A stretch of DNA of 64,000 nt from Leptodactylus fallax (lineage: Eukaryota > Chordata > Amphibia > Anura > Leptodactylidae), in NCBI GenBank assembly GCA_947044405.1, contig CAMRHE010000206.1:1488001-1552000 (forward strand), written 5' to 3'. Shown here in pieces: positions 34,311 through 48,206 of this stretch (positions within the stretch are counted from its first letter, which is position 1; each line of letters starts with the position of its first letter). Under the pieces are notes generated by a model, which ran no database searches, had not been told where the DNA came from, and saw only the letters and a program-made list of their open reading frames with translations. The translations under genes were made by a program, and so were the position numbers.

Positions 34311-34311
34311 T

Positions 34312-34417
34312 GTACCTTGTGTCTGCACGTCTAGGGCGGAACTGATTTTTCTTTTCCTTTTTTTTTTTTTTCATGAAACTTTATGAGACGCAGACAGTGA
34401 CGTCTCCAGTGAGTCAG
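34312..34417 (+). other. CHID1: CHID1 exon 1, untranslated (approximate start)
   Basis: GC-box-proximal sequence ends at a splice donor. Two donors are possible: CAG|GTTAGT (exon end 34417) or CCA|GTGAGT (exon end 34408). The coding ATG is in the next exon, whose acceptor lies only 18 bp before it, so an upstream non-coding exon is required. An upstream ATG (34373) opens a 12-15 codon uORF that stops at a TGA formed right at the splice junction with either donor. Confidence 0.5.
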
Positions 34418-37400
34418 GTTAGTACCACGGAAACTGTGCTGTGGCTGACACATGGAAAGTTGTGTTGTATGTTTGCTCCGGTCTCTGCTCACTGACTGAC
34501 ATTACCAGTGTGTAATGTGTTAATATACTGGCACAGATAGACCCGCTGCCCTGTCTGTGTGCTATGTGTAGTGGCTGCACACTACTTATTACGTGGTGGG
34601 ATGCATGGCAGGTTACTGTTCACACTTAGCCCTGAGAAACTACCAGGTGTCCAGATATTCAGTCAGAACTTTATGTTTTCCAGCTGTGAAATGAGCAGTC
34701 AGTGACTTCTATAAGCTCGCTTGGTGTGTGTATATATAATATATATATGGTTGTCAGACATTGAGTGTGTAGAGATGGTAGTGCATGCTGGGTGCTGCAG
34801 TTACCTCAGTCATGTATGATAACCAGCACATTTTGTGCACAGCTCCTATTACTTAGACCAGGGCTCATCTACCATAAGCAGCTGTACAGCCCAGTGTGCA
34901 TGAGCGTCTAACCCCCACCTGGCATCCTGTATCATAACCACAGAGGACAACCCTAGCTTATATTGACATGACCGATCCAATTCTCAGACATGTTTTTCAC
35001 AGATCTGTGTGGGGTCTTTTTTTTTTTTTTTTTTTTTTTTTTTGCGAACCCATTTCCATCATTGGATGAATTGGGTTTGTGAGTATGGACCTGTGGGATC
35101 GACCAGTAAAAAAAAAAAATGGAGCATGTCTTATTTTTTTCACAGATCACGGAAGACACCACATAGCCAAGTAACTCTGTGTTGTGAAAAATCGCTTTTT
35201 CATACGGATGACTTATGTGGATCAGTAGGTGGTCTATTAGGGTCTTTCATCTGGACCCCACACGGATCAGCTGCCCCCGGGTGCCAGAAGTTGATAGTGG
35301 ATGGGGAGTGCACGCAGCGACACTCCTGTAATATTGAGAGGTGCTGCACACGCTCCCCAACCACTAGCAGCTTCCGGCAGACCTGATCTGTGCGGTGTCT
35401 GTTGTCGGACCATCAGCAGGTCGTCACCACCTTTAGGCTAAGGCCCCACATTTTGGAAATGCAGAGTTTTTTGTTTCAAATTTTGCTACGGTTTTTTGAG
35501 TCAAAGTCAGGGGTGAATTTAACAGAAGGGAAACATCTAAGCACTTCCTTTAAACTTCCCTTTCCTTTTCAAGACACTCCTGACTTTGGCTCAAAAAAAT
35601 AAAAAGCAGCAAATTCTGCAACAAAAAAATACTGTGTTTCTGCAAAAAACGTAATGCATTGTCACCGCGCTTTTTCCTGCTGCGCTTTTTTTTTGCTGTG
35701 GGGCCTTAGCTTTAAAAGGGTTTTCCCACCGAGGCATTTATGGCATATCCACAGAATGTGCTACAAAATATCAGTTAAATGACCCACACCTATATCTAAA
35801 ATGAGCCCCCCCATCCCCCCGCCTCCATGTCTACTAGTTATCTAGACGCAACCTATCTGAGAAGACTTTCAGCTATGGTCGGGCTTTATGGGATCTGTGT
35901 AGCTCTGAGTTACACTATTTCTTTTGTAACTCCCATAGAAGTGAATTGAAGTTGGCCTGTATTCACATGACTGCTGGATAAAACGGGTGTGAAAAATGGA
36001 GGGGTTTCACCAATCCTTCATAGATGTGACTTTATTGAGGGATCCTTGAAAACAGATAAAATTAGGACATGACCTATTTTTTGATGGTTTGTTAAAAAAA
36101 TTGCTCGTGTGAATAGCCTCATTCACACGAATGTATTTAATACAGCTGTGCAATGGCTGTTAAAAAAGAAAAATAATTCGAGAATACAATTTATGTAAAT
36201 GTAGGCTTACGGAAAAAATGCATAGAACAGTGAGCTACGTTGTTTCTGTAACTCTTAACCAAATCTATGGGAGTTAAGGAAACAGCGAAGCTCAAGTTTA
36301 TGCTGTTTCTGTTCATCCTGACCATAGATGACCAAGTCTTCTCAGCAAGGTCGCAGCCGGGTAAGTAGCATGGGCACAGAGGCGAGGGGACTCAGTATAG
36401 AGATAGATGTGGGACCCACATCCTCTATACATTTATGGCATAGCCAACACAAAAATGTGCCCCAAATGTATCACAGTGACTCGCTGTATAATAGATAGAT
36501 GCATCTTGCTTGACTTGTGAGCCAGACTTCTCTACCTTATGCCAATATTTTGGTACAATTTTCATACATTTTAAGATCCCAATAAGGCACGCCCCCTTTT
36601 CTAGATACTATTTGCTAGATGTTAGATGTTACCTCGGGAACTGTAATGTCCATTATATTGGGGCATTTCTCCATACCTAATATCAAGTTGAGTGGTAGAA
36701 TATGACTGCACAGCCCCTTGTAGCTAATGTGCTTTAATTCAAGTGCATTAAGGCCGGGGGTCACACTGTGTAAAATGAAGAGGAATTTTAGGTGGACATC
36801 TGTCTCAGATTCATCTTCATTTTCAGCCCTCTGGCCCCCCCCAGTTTATTGCTCAGATGTATGAGCCTAAACAGTGGGTGTTTTGCACCCTCACTTATGT
36901 TTTGTGCCCTGCTTCGATCTCTGCCTCCCATTGAAAATAGTGGGAGGTGGAATCTGATCCTGATTTTGAGGTGGAATCCGCTTCAAAATCAGAGTCAGAG
37001 TCTGCCATGTGAACATACCCTAACAGAGATCTCTACCCTCTTCTGATTTGTCTGGTGAACATGTGCGTTCCCCATAAAATGGCATCTTTGCTGTAACTCT
37101 GTGTTGTTCCCCTGTTTTTCCACCTAGAAGTTTCCACCTAGATATCTATATAGTTATATATATACTGACAGCTGGGTGTTACCAGTAGGGGGTGTGTCTA
37201 CACAATTTGACACTGTCCAATCAGTACGGCCAGTATTTGGCTGTATAAAGACACGCCCACTTGACAAGGTAAATGATAACATCCAGTTGACTCTATGCCA
37301 GAAAACTACTGCATATGGGAATAGTTATGCAGCATGTTTAACACACGGCCCTTTTATTGCAACAAAGTCACACCTTGCAGAAAAGCTTTTTTTTTTTTTG

Positions 37401-37918
37401 GGGAAACATACAGGAAGCAGTGAGGCCTGTTATGAGCCCAAAACAAATCTTCACCTGCCAGAAAACCCATTTACGGCCTGGGGCCCCACGTGGCAAAAAC
37501 TGCAGCGTTTTACAGTCCCTGCAAAGTGGATGAGATTCTAACGAAACCCATTCACACATTGCAGAAAAATACCCTCAGCGGAAATGCTGCAATTTCTAAA
37601 ACTGTCACTTTAATGAAGTAATTCCCTTGCTAGCTGCTTGTATATGTAAAATGTGTCCTACAGTTTCCTTGCAGAAGGTCGATGTGTTCAGAGTTTGCTC
37701 AGGGACAGCATACTTGCTGTACATTCATTGTAGATTTGTGCCCCCGTTTTCTATTGCTATATGTAGAAACAGACGCTGCATGTAGCAGTGAAGGGGCTCG
37801 ATGGCCAGACATTGCCTCCAGCACTGTGCCAGGCTCCCTCCCACACTTCGATAGCAAAAATCAGGGCTCTGCTGTGTATCTGCTGTGTCACTGTCCTTGT
37901 ACTGTATTCTTGTTGCAG
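34418..37918 (+). other. CHID1: CHID1 intron 1, repeat content
   Basis: It contains long T runs (35018-35043), a CTAAGGCC MITE (35433-35713), two palindromic MITE-like stretches (35715-36480 around ACTCCCATAGAAGTGAATT; 36748-37022 around GGTGGAATCTGATCC) and a partial CTAAGGCC MITE (37470-37610). No alternative exon can be supported. Confidence 0.55.
35433..35713. mobile_element. CHID1: CTAAGGCC-type MITE
   Basis: Ends TTTAGGCTAAGGCCCCACA and TGTGGGGCCTTAGCTTTAAA are near-perfect inverted copies. The inner text AAAGTCAGGGGTGAATTTAA / CCTGACTTTGGCTCAAAAAA is also inverted. Confidence 0.75.
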
Positions 37919-40900
37919 TGAGTCAGGTCTGAAACAATGAAGCTGCTGCATGCTCTGCTCGCGGTGTCTGCTTCCTACCACTTGGCCAATGCCACTTTGT
38001 CAAAGACAGACTCCAAGAAAGCTTCTTCCAAGTCACTTGAGACTAAGGTAAGATTCCAAATACTTTAGGTCCTTCCAAAATGACAATGCTGAGACTTCAA
38101 AAATAATACCTAAAAAATGAAAAGTTATTGTGATAGGGAAATACTGAAATTCTTTTATGAACGTCAGCTGGCTTTTTTTTAACCCCTTAAAGGGGTTGTA
38201 AAGGAAGTTTTAATTTACTTACTTTCTCAAGGTTTTTCTTCCATGCTGGACCTGGGGTTCTGGGCTGGTTACAATCCCGGGTCAAGTGATTGGAACCAGC
38301 CCAGGCCCCCAGATTGCGCCTTCTCTCCTTTTTTTCACAGCTAGATACCTGTGCTATGGAAGTTGGCTTTACTATAGTCTGCCAACCCTCATAGCACGGG
38401 TAACTAGCTGTGAAAACAGTAGGGGAAGGATTAGGTGGAGCAGTCTGGAGACCAGGTACTGGTTCGATCACATGACCCAGAGATGGAACTCCCGGGTTCA
38501 GCATAGGAAAAAAAAAAAAATGGGGTTTTATGGTTTCTATTATTGATGGCCCAGTTGTAGAATCTGGATAACCCATTAAAAGGGCAATGTAATCACTGAA
38601 GTATCTCATTCCTAGTAAATTATTTTTGCTGATGACGTTTTTTTTTTTTTTTTGATTTTGATTTCAAGGAATTTGCAGCTTCCCTTCACTTTTCTAAAAA
38701 TCTTTTAGGCCGAGGCCCCACGTGGTGTAAACGCCATGGAAAAAAATCGCAGCGTTTTACAGTCAGAGCAAAGTGGATGGGATTGTAGCGAAACCCATGC
38801 CCACTTTCTGTTAAAAACCATGCTGGGAACACGCGACGATTTCCAAATGCGGCACAGTTTTGGAAATCGCGGCATGTCAATTATACCTATGGAAACGCCG
38901 GCGGCTTCCCCATAGGTATAATTGAAACAGAAAGTCTGCAGATGAAATCTGTCTAAAGCGCTGTGGGAAGACCCATGATGTGTTGCTGCCGCGGTTTTTC
39001 TGTGCAGCGCTTTTTTGCCACGTGCGGTCTTAGCCTTAGGAGACTTAGACCTTTCTAAAGCAGTGCACAGTCATCAAATTGATTTCAACAACCTGCATTC
39101 TGCAAACAGGTTTTCTGCAGCACCTCAGGTCGTTTATCCACAGTTCAGAGGGCTATAATGGTTTACAATTAAGTGTGCATGTGATCTGAGTAGGGAGAAG
39201 GGAATAAGCAATCGCCAAACACCTCTGGTGGCAGGGATTGGGCATGTTGGTATTTTTCTCATTATATTTAACAAACATAAGAAAAAAAGATTCAAATTGA
39301 TATCGTCCATAGGCTTGAAAAAAAATTGAGATTGTTTTTTTTTTTTTTGACAAAAACTCTATATTTAGTTTATAGTAACCTTTTAGTCATAAAAATAAAT
39401 CTAGTAATACGTTATTGGGTACAGATACTGTCAGTGCACAGGCTGAATGTTACAAACGCCAAGAGTTTCCTTTTGATATTTGTTGGGTAGGTACATACAT
39501 AGACACACTTCTCACTCCATTTTTTACTGTATCAGAAAGCAAAGTCTTCTTCTATACAGTGAGAGAAAACATATATTGTGTGGCACATGGGACCTTTGCA
39601 TGCAATTTGCCACTCTATAGTATACTCAGTAGCAGACATCAGGCCTTTCCATTTGCCGAATACATCACACCTCCCCAGTGTCTAAGCCAAACCTAAAGAC
39701 AAAGCACAATGGGTCTCATTTATCAGCAAGGTCTAAAAGAAAAGCTTATTACAACCAGTCAGAACTTAACTTGCTTCTCTTACAATGCTATGGGAAAAAT
39801 TTAAGCTGAAGGGGCAACATGGACTGTTTCTCATCCAGTTCGATAAATGCCCGATGTGTACAGAACAGGTGTTTCTGGATGGCCATGCACTTCATTGTAT
39901 GGGTTGTGTCTGATATTGCAGATCATCCTCAGTCAAGTTCATAGACAAATGTAACACAATTTGTGGGTAAAAAGAGCAGACCTTTTGTTGACCAGTCAGA
40001 TACCAGTCAGTTGTCTTCAGCCAACCCAGTTCACTTAAATATAGCAGTGCTGCAGATTCACTGTACAGTGGATGAGTGGGGTACCGCAGTGCTGGGAGAT
40101 ACTTAAGGGGCTGCACTACTATTACCGCTGCAGTCACCTCAGGGTTGGTGGGGGTCCTAGAGGTTAGACCCACCACCGATCAAAAAGCAAAAAGAAAAGT
40201 TGTTGGTAGCCTCTCCTTAGGAGGGGTCATCAGCATCAGATCGGTGGGGATCTTTCACCTGGTTCCCCCTTACAATTCGCTAGTTAAAGGGGGTGCAGCA
40301 TTTGGATGAGCGCTACGGTCTCTTCACTGCTTACCAAACACAATGCTGTACATTGTATAGCCCCTGTGCTTGTTATTGAAGCTTAGTCCCATTCAATTGA
40401 ATGGAACTGAGCTACAAATTTAGCCTTGGAAACGTAAGTGGCACTCACTGAAATGCCATTGCGCTGATCCGTGTAGAAGTCCTGCATATGTAATATGTGT
40501 AACCTGTTCTATAGAAGTCCTCACCAGTTACAGGTCCACCATTCCATTAGCTGCTCTTTGTTCCCTGTTCTTACTTGTCCTTGGTGATGTCTGCCAATGT
40601 CATAGTCATGGTAAATGAGTTTGAACAAAGACTCATGTCCATCAAGTCCAACCTATAAACCTTCCAAGTTGATCCAGTGGAAGACAAAAAACTCCACGAG
40701 TCTAAAGCCAGTTGCCACATCAGAGAAAAAAAATCCTTCCAAACTCCAAATGTGGCAATTGGGTTACGTCCCATAACCGTTCCATAACCTATTCTTACTC
40801 AGTAAATGCATCCAGGCCCCTCTTGAACTTGTATAAGTCATCACCACATCCTGAGACAGTGAGTTCAATAGTCTCACCGCTATTACTGTAAAGAAGCTCT

Positions 40901-43900
40901 GCCTATGACAGTGGTAAAACCTTTTTTCCTCTAGACATAGAAGATTCCACTTTGTCACAGTTATGTTCCATTTCACGTCACTGCTGCAACCAATCACTGG
41001 CCATAGTGTGTAGGTCATGACCTATGTGTATAGCCAACCACTAAGGATATGTTGACATCTGTGGCCGAGTCTCCGTTGCCGTCACAATGTCCGTCTGAAA
41101 TCAGTGGATGAAAAAGTCTCGTATGGAGGAATTTTCTTCTCCACCCATTATAGTCAATGTGGTCCGCTGGGCTCCATGTGTAATCGCTATTACAGCGGTC
41201 CGACTATCTGTTGTTATGGTCCTCCGACCGACCCGAACAACGGAAAGGCGATGCTATTGTGAACCTAGGGTAAGACTCAAGGACTGGTACCAGCACGGTC
41301 CAGGTTTTTTATGTAGACTATATCCATCCTACTGGCAAATTTCTAATGAGGTCAGAAAGTTCCTGTAAGTGTAAAATTCCAGATTAGATTCTGATTCTAT
41401 AATTGATACCTTTCAGTAAGGCAAGAACGAGAATGTCACTTGTTCGGTTGTTTTGTATGCAGTCATTGTGTGTTACAGACCACTGAGGATATGTTAAGAG
41501 TATCAATAAATCTCAGCAACCGTAAAAGCATTTCCTCTGGTAGCTGTTCTGGCGGGGCTCTTCTATAAACCTGAACTGTTGATGCAATATATTCTAGTTT
41601 ACACTGTACATATCACTTATAATATGCCTGTGCGGCAAGTCTTAAACCGTTGTGTATCTATAGCAATGTACTTTTATTTTATGTTTGTGTAGCTGGCCCT
41701 GTGTGACATTTGAGCAGCTTCTATTTTGTGCTGTGTGGTTACTTGTTAAATTAGATCTGTTATCTGACTGTGCTGCATTATGTAAGGGCAGTGTAACATG
41801 GGGACAAGTCCACTCTCCTATATATCAGAAAGACACAAAAAAATTATCATGTGCCATTTGGTTAGTAGGAGCTATCAACGAATACACCAAACACAGATAT
41901 GAGTCCAGTGTATCCAGGAGGGGAACGCTCCCCTCCCCCTCTCCCTACCCTCCGCACTGTGATTGATAGCCTGCTGTGTGTAAAGAAACACAGTAAGTAG
42001 CCATCCATCCATTACTGCTAAGAGAGGTAAGAGGATGGCTGACCTCATGAATACACCGGACTCATAAACTATACAGCCGATTCATTATTGTGATGTAAAA
42101 TGTGCCTAAATGTGATCCATTTTGAGGCATCTATTTTTACATCAAAATTTTCAGATCCGCTTGATAAGTAGGTATGGCCCCATGGGAAAGGGACGCGGCA
42201 AAATTGACTTAAAATTAACCTAATAGGAGGTATGAACCAGATTTATCATCCCGCATCAGCTACTGTGATATATCTGATGTTTACACAGTTTACAATGTGA
42301 ATGTGAACCAGTGTCTCTTGTGTATTCTTTGATCACTCCAAGTAACCAAATGGCACAACATTTTATTTTTTGAGCCATTTTGGCTAATAGAAAATGGAGC
42401 TGTCCCTATTACATTGCTCTTACATACGGCATCATAGTCTAATGATGGGTCCTCTTTAATGACAGTGTTGGGGATTTATCAAGACCGATGTACGTATAAT
42501 CCATGCAATGCCAGAAAATGTGCCTAATTTATAATAAGGGACACGTCTTCTCATAAGTCATCCTCCTCCATTGTTATGAACCAAGTGACATCAGAGTGAA
42601 CAGAACCTCAGCTGTAGTATTATATATGGATTTTGTAATGTTTCCTCTTTGTAGATTAAAGGAGTTGTCCACTTTCTACAATTGATGGCCTATCCTTGAG
42701 CTATAATTTATGCCAGTTTCTGGAGTAATTTATAGTAACTTTGTTGGAATGCAGGAGGCCATGTCCTACCTACCTTTTCGCAAAGTGTTGTGTTCCCTTT
42801 CTGGCAGACTCAGGCCTCTACAAATTGTATTGCAGTGTGCCTGGTAAGCAATGAATAGGTGATCAAAGTGGATTGGTGACGGTCCCGGGAGTCAGACCCC
42901 ACTAGTCTGATACTGATGACCTTTAAATGGTCACTTACTTTTAAGACAACTTAGTCTCATGTCATAGAGCATGTGATTCTGGACCAAATGCAGGCGAGAG
43001 GGACTGATTCTCCTCACTCTGTGGAAGGGATGGGAAATTCTGCAAATCTCACTGCTTACAATGTAAGAAAAAGTCTTCTATGTACTTGTACCTACTTCTG
43101 GCTGCTTTTGTGATTATGGGTGGGATATTATTCACAGACAGCAAGCAGCTTTCCTGACTGTGCTCATAGATTGCTTTTTTCCTGTGTCATGCCTGCATAT
43201 ATTTGCCATGTCCTTAAAGTCCAGTGTTTCTGGATCTCCTATATTAAAGTCACTTGGGCTTTTCTCAACTATTTGTTTGCTATTGTACAGTTACTCCTGG
43301 CAGTATGGCAGAACAGTATCAGTAATGGTAGGGGAGGGGGCGGACTACTCCTTATTGTACACACCCACAGTTTGAGAGGTAAATGTGAAACTGTGCTTCA
43401 GCCATAATGTAATTATTTGCCGCAGAAAAACTGATAGGACATCATGTATGAAGGCTTATACAGTCATGGAACAGACGGTTCAGCAAGAGCCTGCACATAT
43501 TTCAAATTTTCATGAAAACTCGGGTACCCTTTAAGACATTATATTTATTTTTTAGCATGTTATCTTATCATATTAATCAGGACACATAATTACATGGAAT
43601 ATTACATGGCAGGGATTGTCTAGGACTGTTCACCTGTTAATCCACAAATCTCTGTCTGGACTTCCTGCAGAACATTATATACCCATGTCCTTGTTGGACA
43701 CAAAGTTTCAAAGCCTCATAATGGATGCAGTGCAGGGCTGTGGAGTCGGAGTCGGGAGTCGGAGTCGGAGCCATTTTGGTGGAGTCGGATAAAATGGACC
43801 GACCCGACCCCCAAAATATATAATAAATTGGTACAGTTAGTAGTACAATGCAGTATGTGCTGAATATATTTTCATAAGAATTTGGGAAAATGATGAAATG

Positions 43901-46900
43901 TTGAAAATGATGAAATGTCCTGTAAAGGTCTGTTCTATTCCTCATATAATGATGGGACTGAGTTCTGAGTGAACCATAAGGTTTAGCAGTGCCAGGGCTG
44001 TGGAGTCGGAGTCGTGGAGTCGGAGTCGGTGCCTATTTTGGTAGAGTCGGAGTCGGAGTTGGAGTCGGAGTCAGGGGAAATTGAGGAGTCGGAGTCGGGG
44101 CTTTGGCGTACCAACCCACAGCCCTGTGCATGTGTAATCCTTCAATGTCCGTGCTGATCTGCCTCTGTTTTCTCTGTGATAGACTCGCCTGTCTGATGTT
44201 CCTGTGCAGTCCCGGGGATTGGTTACTACTGACGTCAAGGCAAAAGATATTGTACTCGACCACCAAAGTTATTGCAGCAAAAAAGTGAAGGAGCGCCATG
44301 TTTCTGGGGATGTGCTGGGATATGTTACACCGGTAAGTGCTGCTGATTCTCGTACATGGCTCACCAAAATCTTGTATGTACAGTATGAACACAAACTATA
44401 CAGCAGGGGTCGGCAACCCCCAGCACGCGTGCCAAAAGTGGCATGTGAGGCTTATTTACCTGGCACAGCAGCCCGAGTCCTCGCCCAGCAGTTCGGACTA
44501 AACATTGCTATTATTATACTGTGGGGTCTCTTCAGATGCCAGAGTAAAATAAGTGGAGCCTCAGGAGAGATGATCAAACATAAAAAACAATGTTACTCAC
44601 CTCTCCTGTACAACTTCCTGCTGTCTTCGGCACTTCTGACTGATGTAAGAGACTGCTGATAGGGCCTCAGGGGTCACGTCGGTGTGATCATGTATAATGA
44701 CGCCGATGTGACCCCTGAGACCCAATCAGTGGTTGCTGATCAGGCAGAAGCGCCGAAGAGAACAGAGCCGCTCCAGAACGCAGGAGAGGTGAGTAACATT
44801 GATATTTTATGTTTTATCACCTCTCTTGGCCCTCCACTTATTATACTCTGGGGTCTGAAGAGATCCCAGAGTATAATAATAGCTAATGAGTGGCGAAAAT
44901 TCGTTGGAATAGTATACCGTGTGGAGGGGCCGCTATGTGACATTATACCGTGTGGAGGGGCCGCTATGGGACATTATACCGGGGGGGGGGGGCTGGGAGG
45001 GGCGCTATAGGAAATCATACCGTGTGGAGGGGCTGCTATAGGACATTATACCGTGTGGAGGTTCCCTATATGACATTATACCGTGTGGAGGGGCCGCTAT
45101 GTGACATTATACCATGTGGGGGGGCGGCTTGTGACATTATACCAGGGGGGGGCGCGGGGATCCGTGGAGGGGCCGCTATGTGACATTATACCGTGTGGAG
45201 GGGCCGCTATAGGACATAGGGCGGCTACGTGGGCCCTGACATTATACCATGTGGAGGGGCCGCTATGTGACATTATACCATGTGGGGGGGCCATGTGACA
45301 TTATACCATGTGGAGGGGCCGCTATGGGACATTATACCGTGTGAAGGGGCCGCTATGGGACATTATACCACGTGTGGAGGGGCCCTATATGACATTATAC
45401 CGTGGGGGGGGGTGGGGCTATGGGACATTATACTGTATAACGGTGTGTTTTTACATAAAAAATGCAGGCAGGTTTTTTTGTGCAAAAACGCATCATGTGA
45501 ACACAACTTTACACACAAGTAAAAGTACCAGTGGCATAAGAATAATAGCTGCATCCAGATACATAGTGTATTATCACCATAGGAATGCTGCCATACGGTG
45601 CTCCTGGACACACACATTTACCACTAATTGGGGACTGCACATGGACTTTCATTGGGATTTTCTAATGGAAAAGTACAGGCGCATCCCAGTAAACGCATGC
45701 GTCCTGTGGCATCTTGTGGCAGCACTTCTGTGTTACGGTTTGTGCTATATGACTTCTGTATAGGGGTCGTCAGCCCTACAATTATTGTGCGGCACTCCAA
45801 GCTCTTCATCTTTAATTTTTTTTAAAATCGGCACGCCGAACAATAAATGTTGCCTACCCGTACTACAGAGTATGTGTAACGTTGTGTTCAAATCTGTGCT
45901 GTCACTTGCATTCTTCTGCTCCAGCATAAGAGCAAAGCAACAAAAATGTTGATGGTGTTTGACCCTTCACGACTGACAACAACTGGCTCTATGAACACCA
46001 TAGACTACAATGGGGTCCTGGAAGCTTCTGCCTTGAAGTGATGTCAGCACAGATGTGAATGAAGCCCTGGCTAAGCTAATGCTAGTTGTGCAATTTTAGT
46101 AATAACCACTAGATGTCCCTCTTGTTCCACATACAGTACCTGTGGGTATTGTGCAACGATCTGTTGAAAGCATGGAAATGATGGTGTGAAATACAGGTGG
46201 AGAGTAAGAAGTAACTATTACACTGAGAACTGATGGAGTATTAGGCAGACATTAACAGATAGACACAGTTGTGAATAGAGGTTTAGCTGTTCAGTATTAT
46301 TAAGGTATGACCCTAAGGGAGAGACCTATCCTGAGTGTGCTACATAAGACCCCTAGATTTCATCCTAATAATAGACATATGGCTTGTAGCTGAAATTCAT
46401 TGATGGTTTATGGGCTCTTAGAAGGGTTTAGCACTATATAAGATGGCATATCACAGGTTTTACCAACTACTGTGGCTTAGCCTGGCCTCTGTTTTAGATG
46501 GTGCCAAGAAGGTTTAGTTTTGGCTACAAATATATTTAATAAAAATGTCCTATCCTCTCCGCCATCCAGTTCTAAGTCTCCCATTTTAAGGCATTGTGCT
46601 TTTATTATTAGAGGGAGAGGTGAGGTAGGTCTGGAACAGGTGACTTTGCAGTCTTATTATTGGTGAGCAGGAGTTCCTAGACTGACTGGCATGACAAGAT
46701 TTTGTTTGGGTGCAACCTGAGTATTATGCAAAAGGTGGCTGGTTCAGGTCACCCATGTACTTGAATGATTCCTTAATCAGTGCATTGGCTTACTATGACA
46801 AAATTATAAAGTATTTCCAGCACTGGCACCAGGGGCAGATTATAATAAGGGTGAACTGTGTTGCTGTCCAGGGCCCGAGCCAGGCTGAATAGCGAGCAGT

Positions 46901-48154
46901 TGCCCATTTCCTTCCATTATAATCCAACCTCGTAATCAATTGTATCTGCATCTGTTGTGGTGAATGAGAATCTACTGAAGGTGAGTATTTGTTTTGTGAA
47001 TCTTGTGAGAGTCATTGTGCTAATATTTGCAATTTTCGCCTGGCAGTTTAGTTTGGAGCAATCACGTCCAAATCAGATCTGCCATTATTATACTCTGGGG
47101 TCTCTTTAATCCTCCAATGCCCGGAGCGTTCTTCATGAACTGGCATTTCTTTCTGATTAAGTCTTGGGTAGGTGTAAGGCTATGTTCACACTACAGACAG
47201 ACCCCTGCCTCTTGTCAGTTTTTTTTTTTTAACATTTTTTATTAACAGTCATATCTATTGGCATTTAGTTGTTTTACAAAGGGTAAACGCTAGCTCCAAA
47301 TGTTTTCCCATAAAGACACTGTACACCAAATGAGACCGAAGCTCTTCAGCTTGCAGTTAATTTCCAGTTGTAATTTCTTCTATCCACAGTGGAACGGCCA
47401 TGGATATGATGTTGCAAAAATCTTTGCATCTAAGTTCACCCTCGTTTCTCCAGTCTGGTTGCAGATTAGAAGAAAAGGTAGACAGTCTTACCAGGTGACC
47501 GGACTGCATGACGTAGACCAAGGTGAGTTAATCTAGATCAGCAAAGTACACAAAGATAATAAAAAAAATAAATAAAAAAAAATGTTAATTTACTAAAGTC
47601 ATTGCTAGAAGATGGGGTTGTTGAGAAGTGTCTGCTCCAAAAAGTAACGAAAATGTCATTGTTGGACCTTTTTTTTTTTTTTTTTTTTTTTTTGCTATTT
47701 TGTAGCGAGGGGTGTGTTGAACATTTTTGTAATATACTATATTAACCAATTGTATTTTCTTTTAACAGAAAACGTCTAAAGTTCTTCCTAGCAACTCAAA
47801 AACTAAGCATTGCTGGGATCGTCCATCCTGTATTCATCCTGTATTGCAAGTATATACACATATAGCAAATGCCACAATAAGGTGTCACTTAAAATCGCCA
47901 TCTCTCAGCCTTTTTACTACATAGAAAAGTTCTTCTGGTATCATTAAAAAACATATAACATATGTGACTTTTATATGCTGCCGCATATCACATAGCCCTC
48001 TTTTTTTTTTCACTAGTGATTTCTCCAGCTGAAGTATTGTTAGCATATGAAAGCTAAGACTACAGACAACATCAGAAGAACTTTCCTAGGTGCCATAAAA
48101 CCAAAGATAGAGCGTTTTAAAGTGACCACTCCCTTTTGGCATTTACTATATATA

Positions 48155-48206
<52 letters not shown>

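Larger units (their letters stand above)
38048..44182 (+). other. CHID1: CHID1 intron 2, repeat content
   Basis: It includes a MITE-like repeat at 38190-38590 (palindromic, ACAGCTAGATACCTGTGCTA), a CTAAGGCC MITE (38705-39040), a dispersed repeat (40590-41010), further MITE-like stretches (42660-42930) and a GTCGGA element (43733-44126). The remaining DNA shows no exon-like or coding signal. Confidence 0.5.

Noticed and set aside
44684..45763. Stacked frames of 65-151 codons over 44.7-45.8 kb
   Set aside because: Products of the 31-bp array and hairpins in the hAT-like element, not genes.
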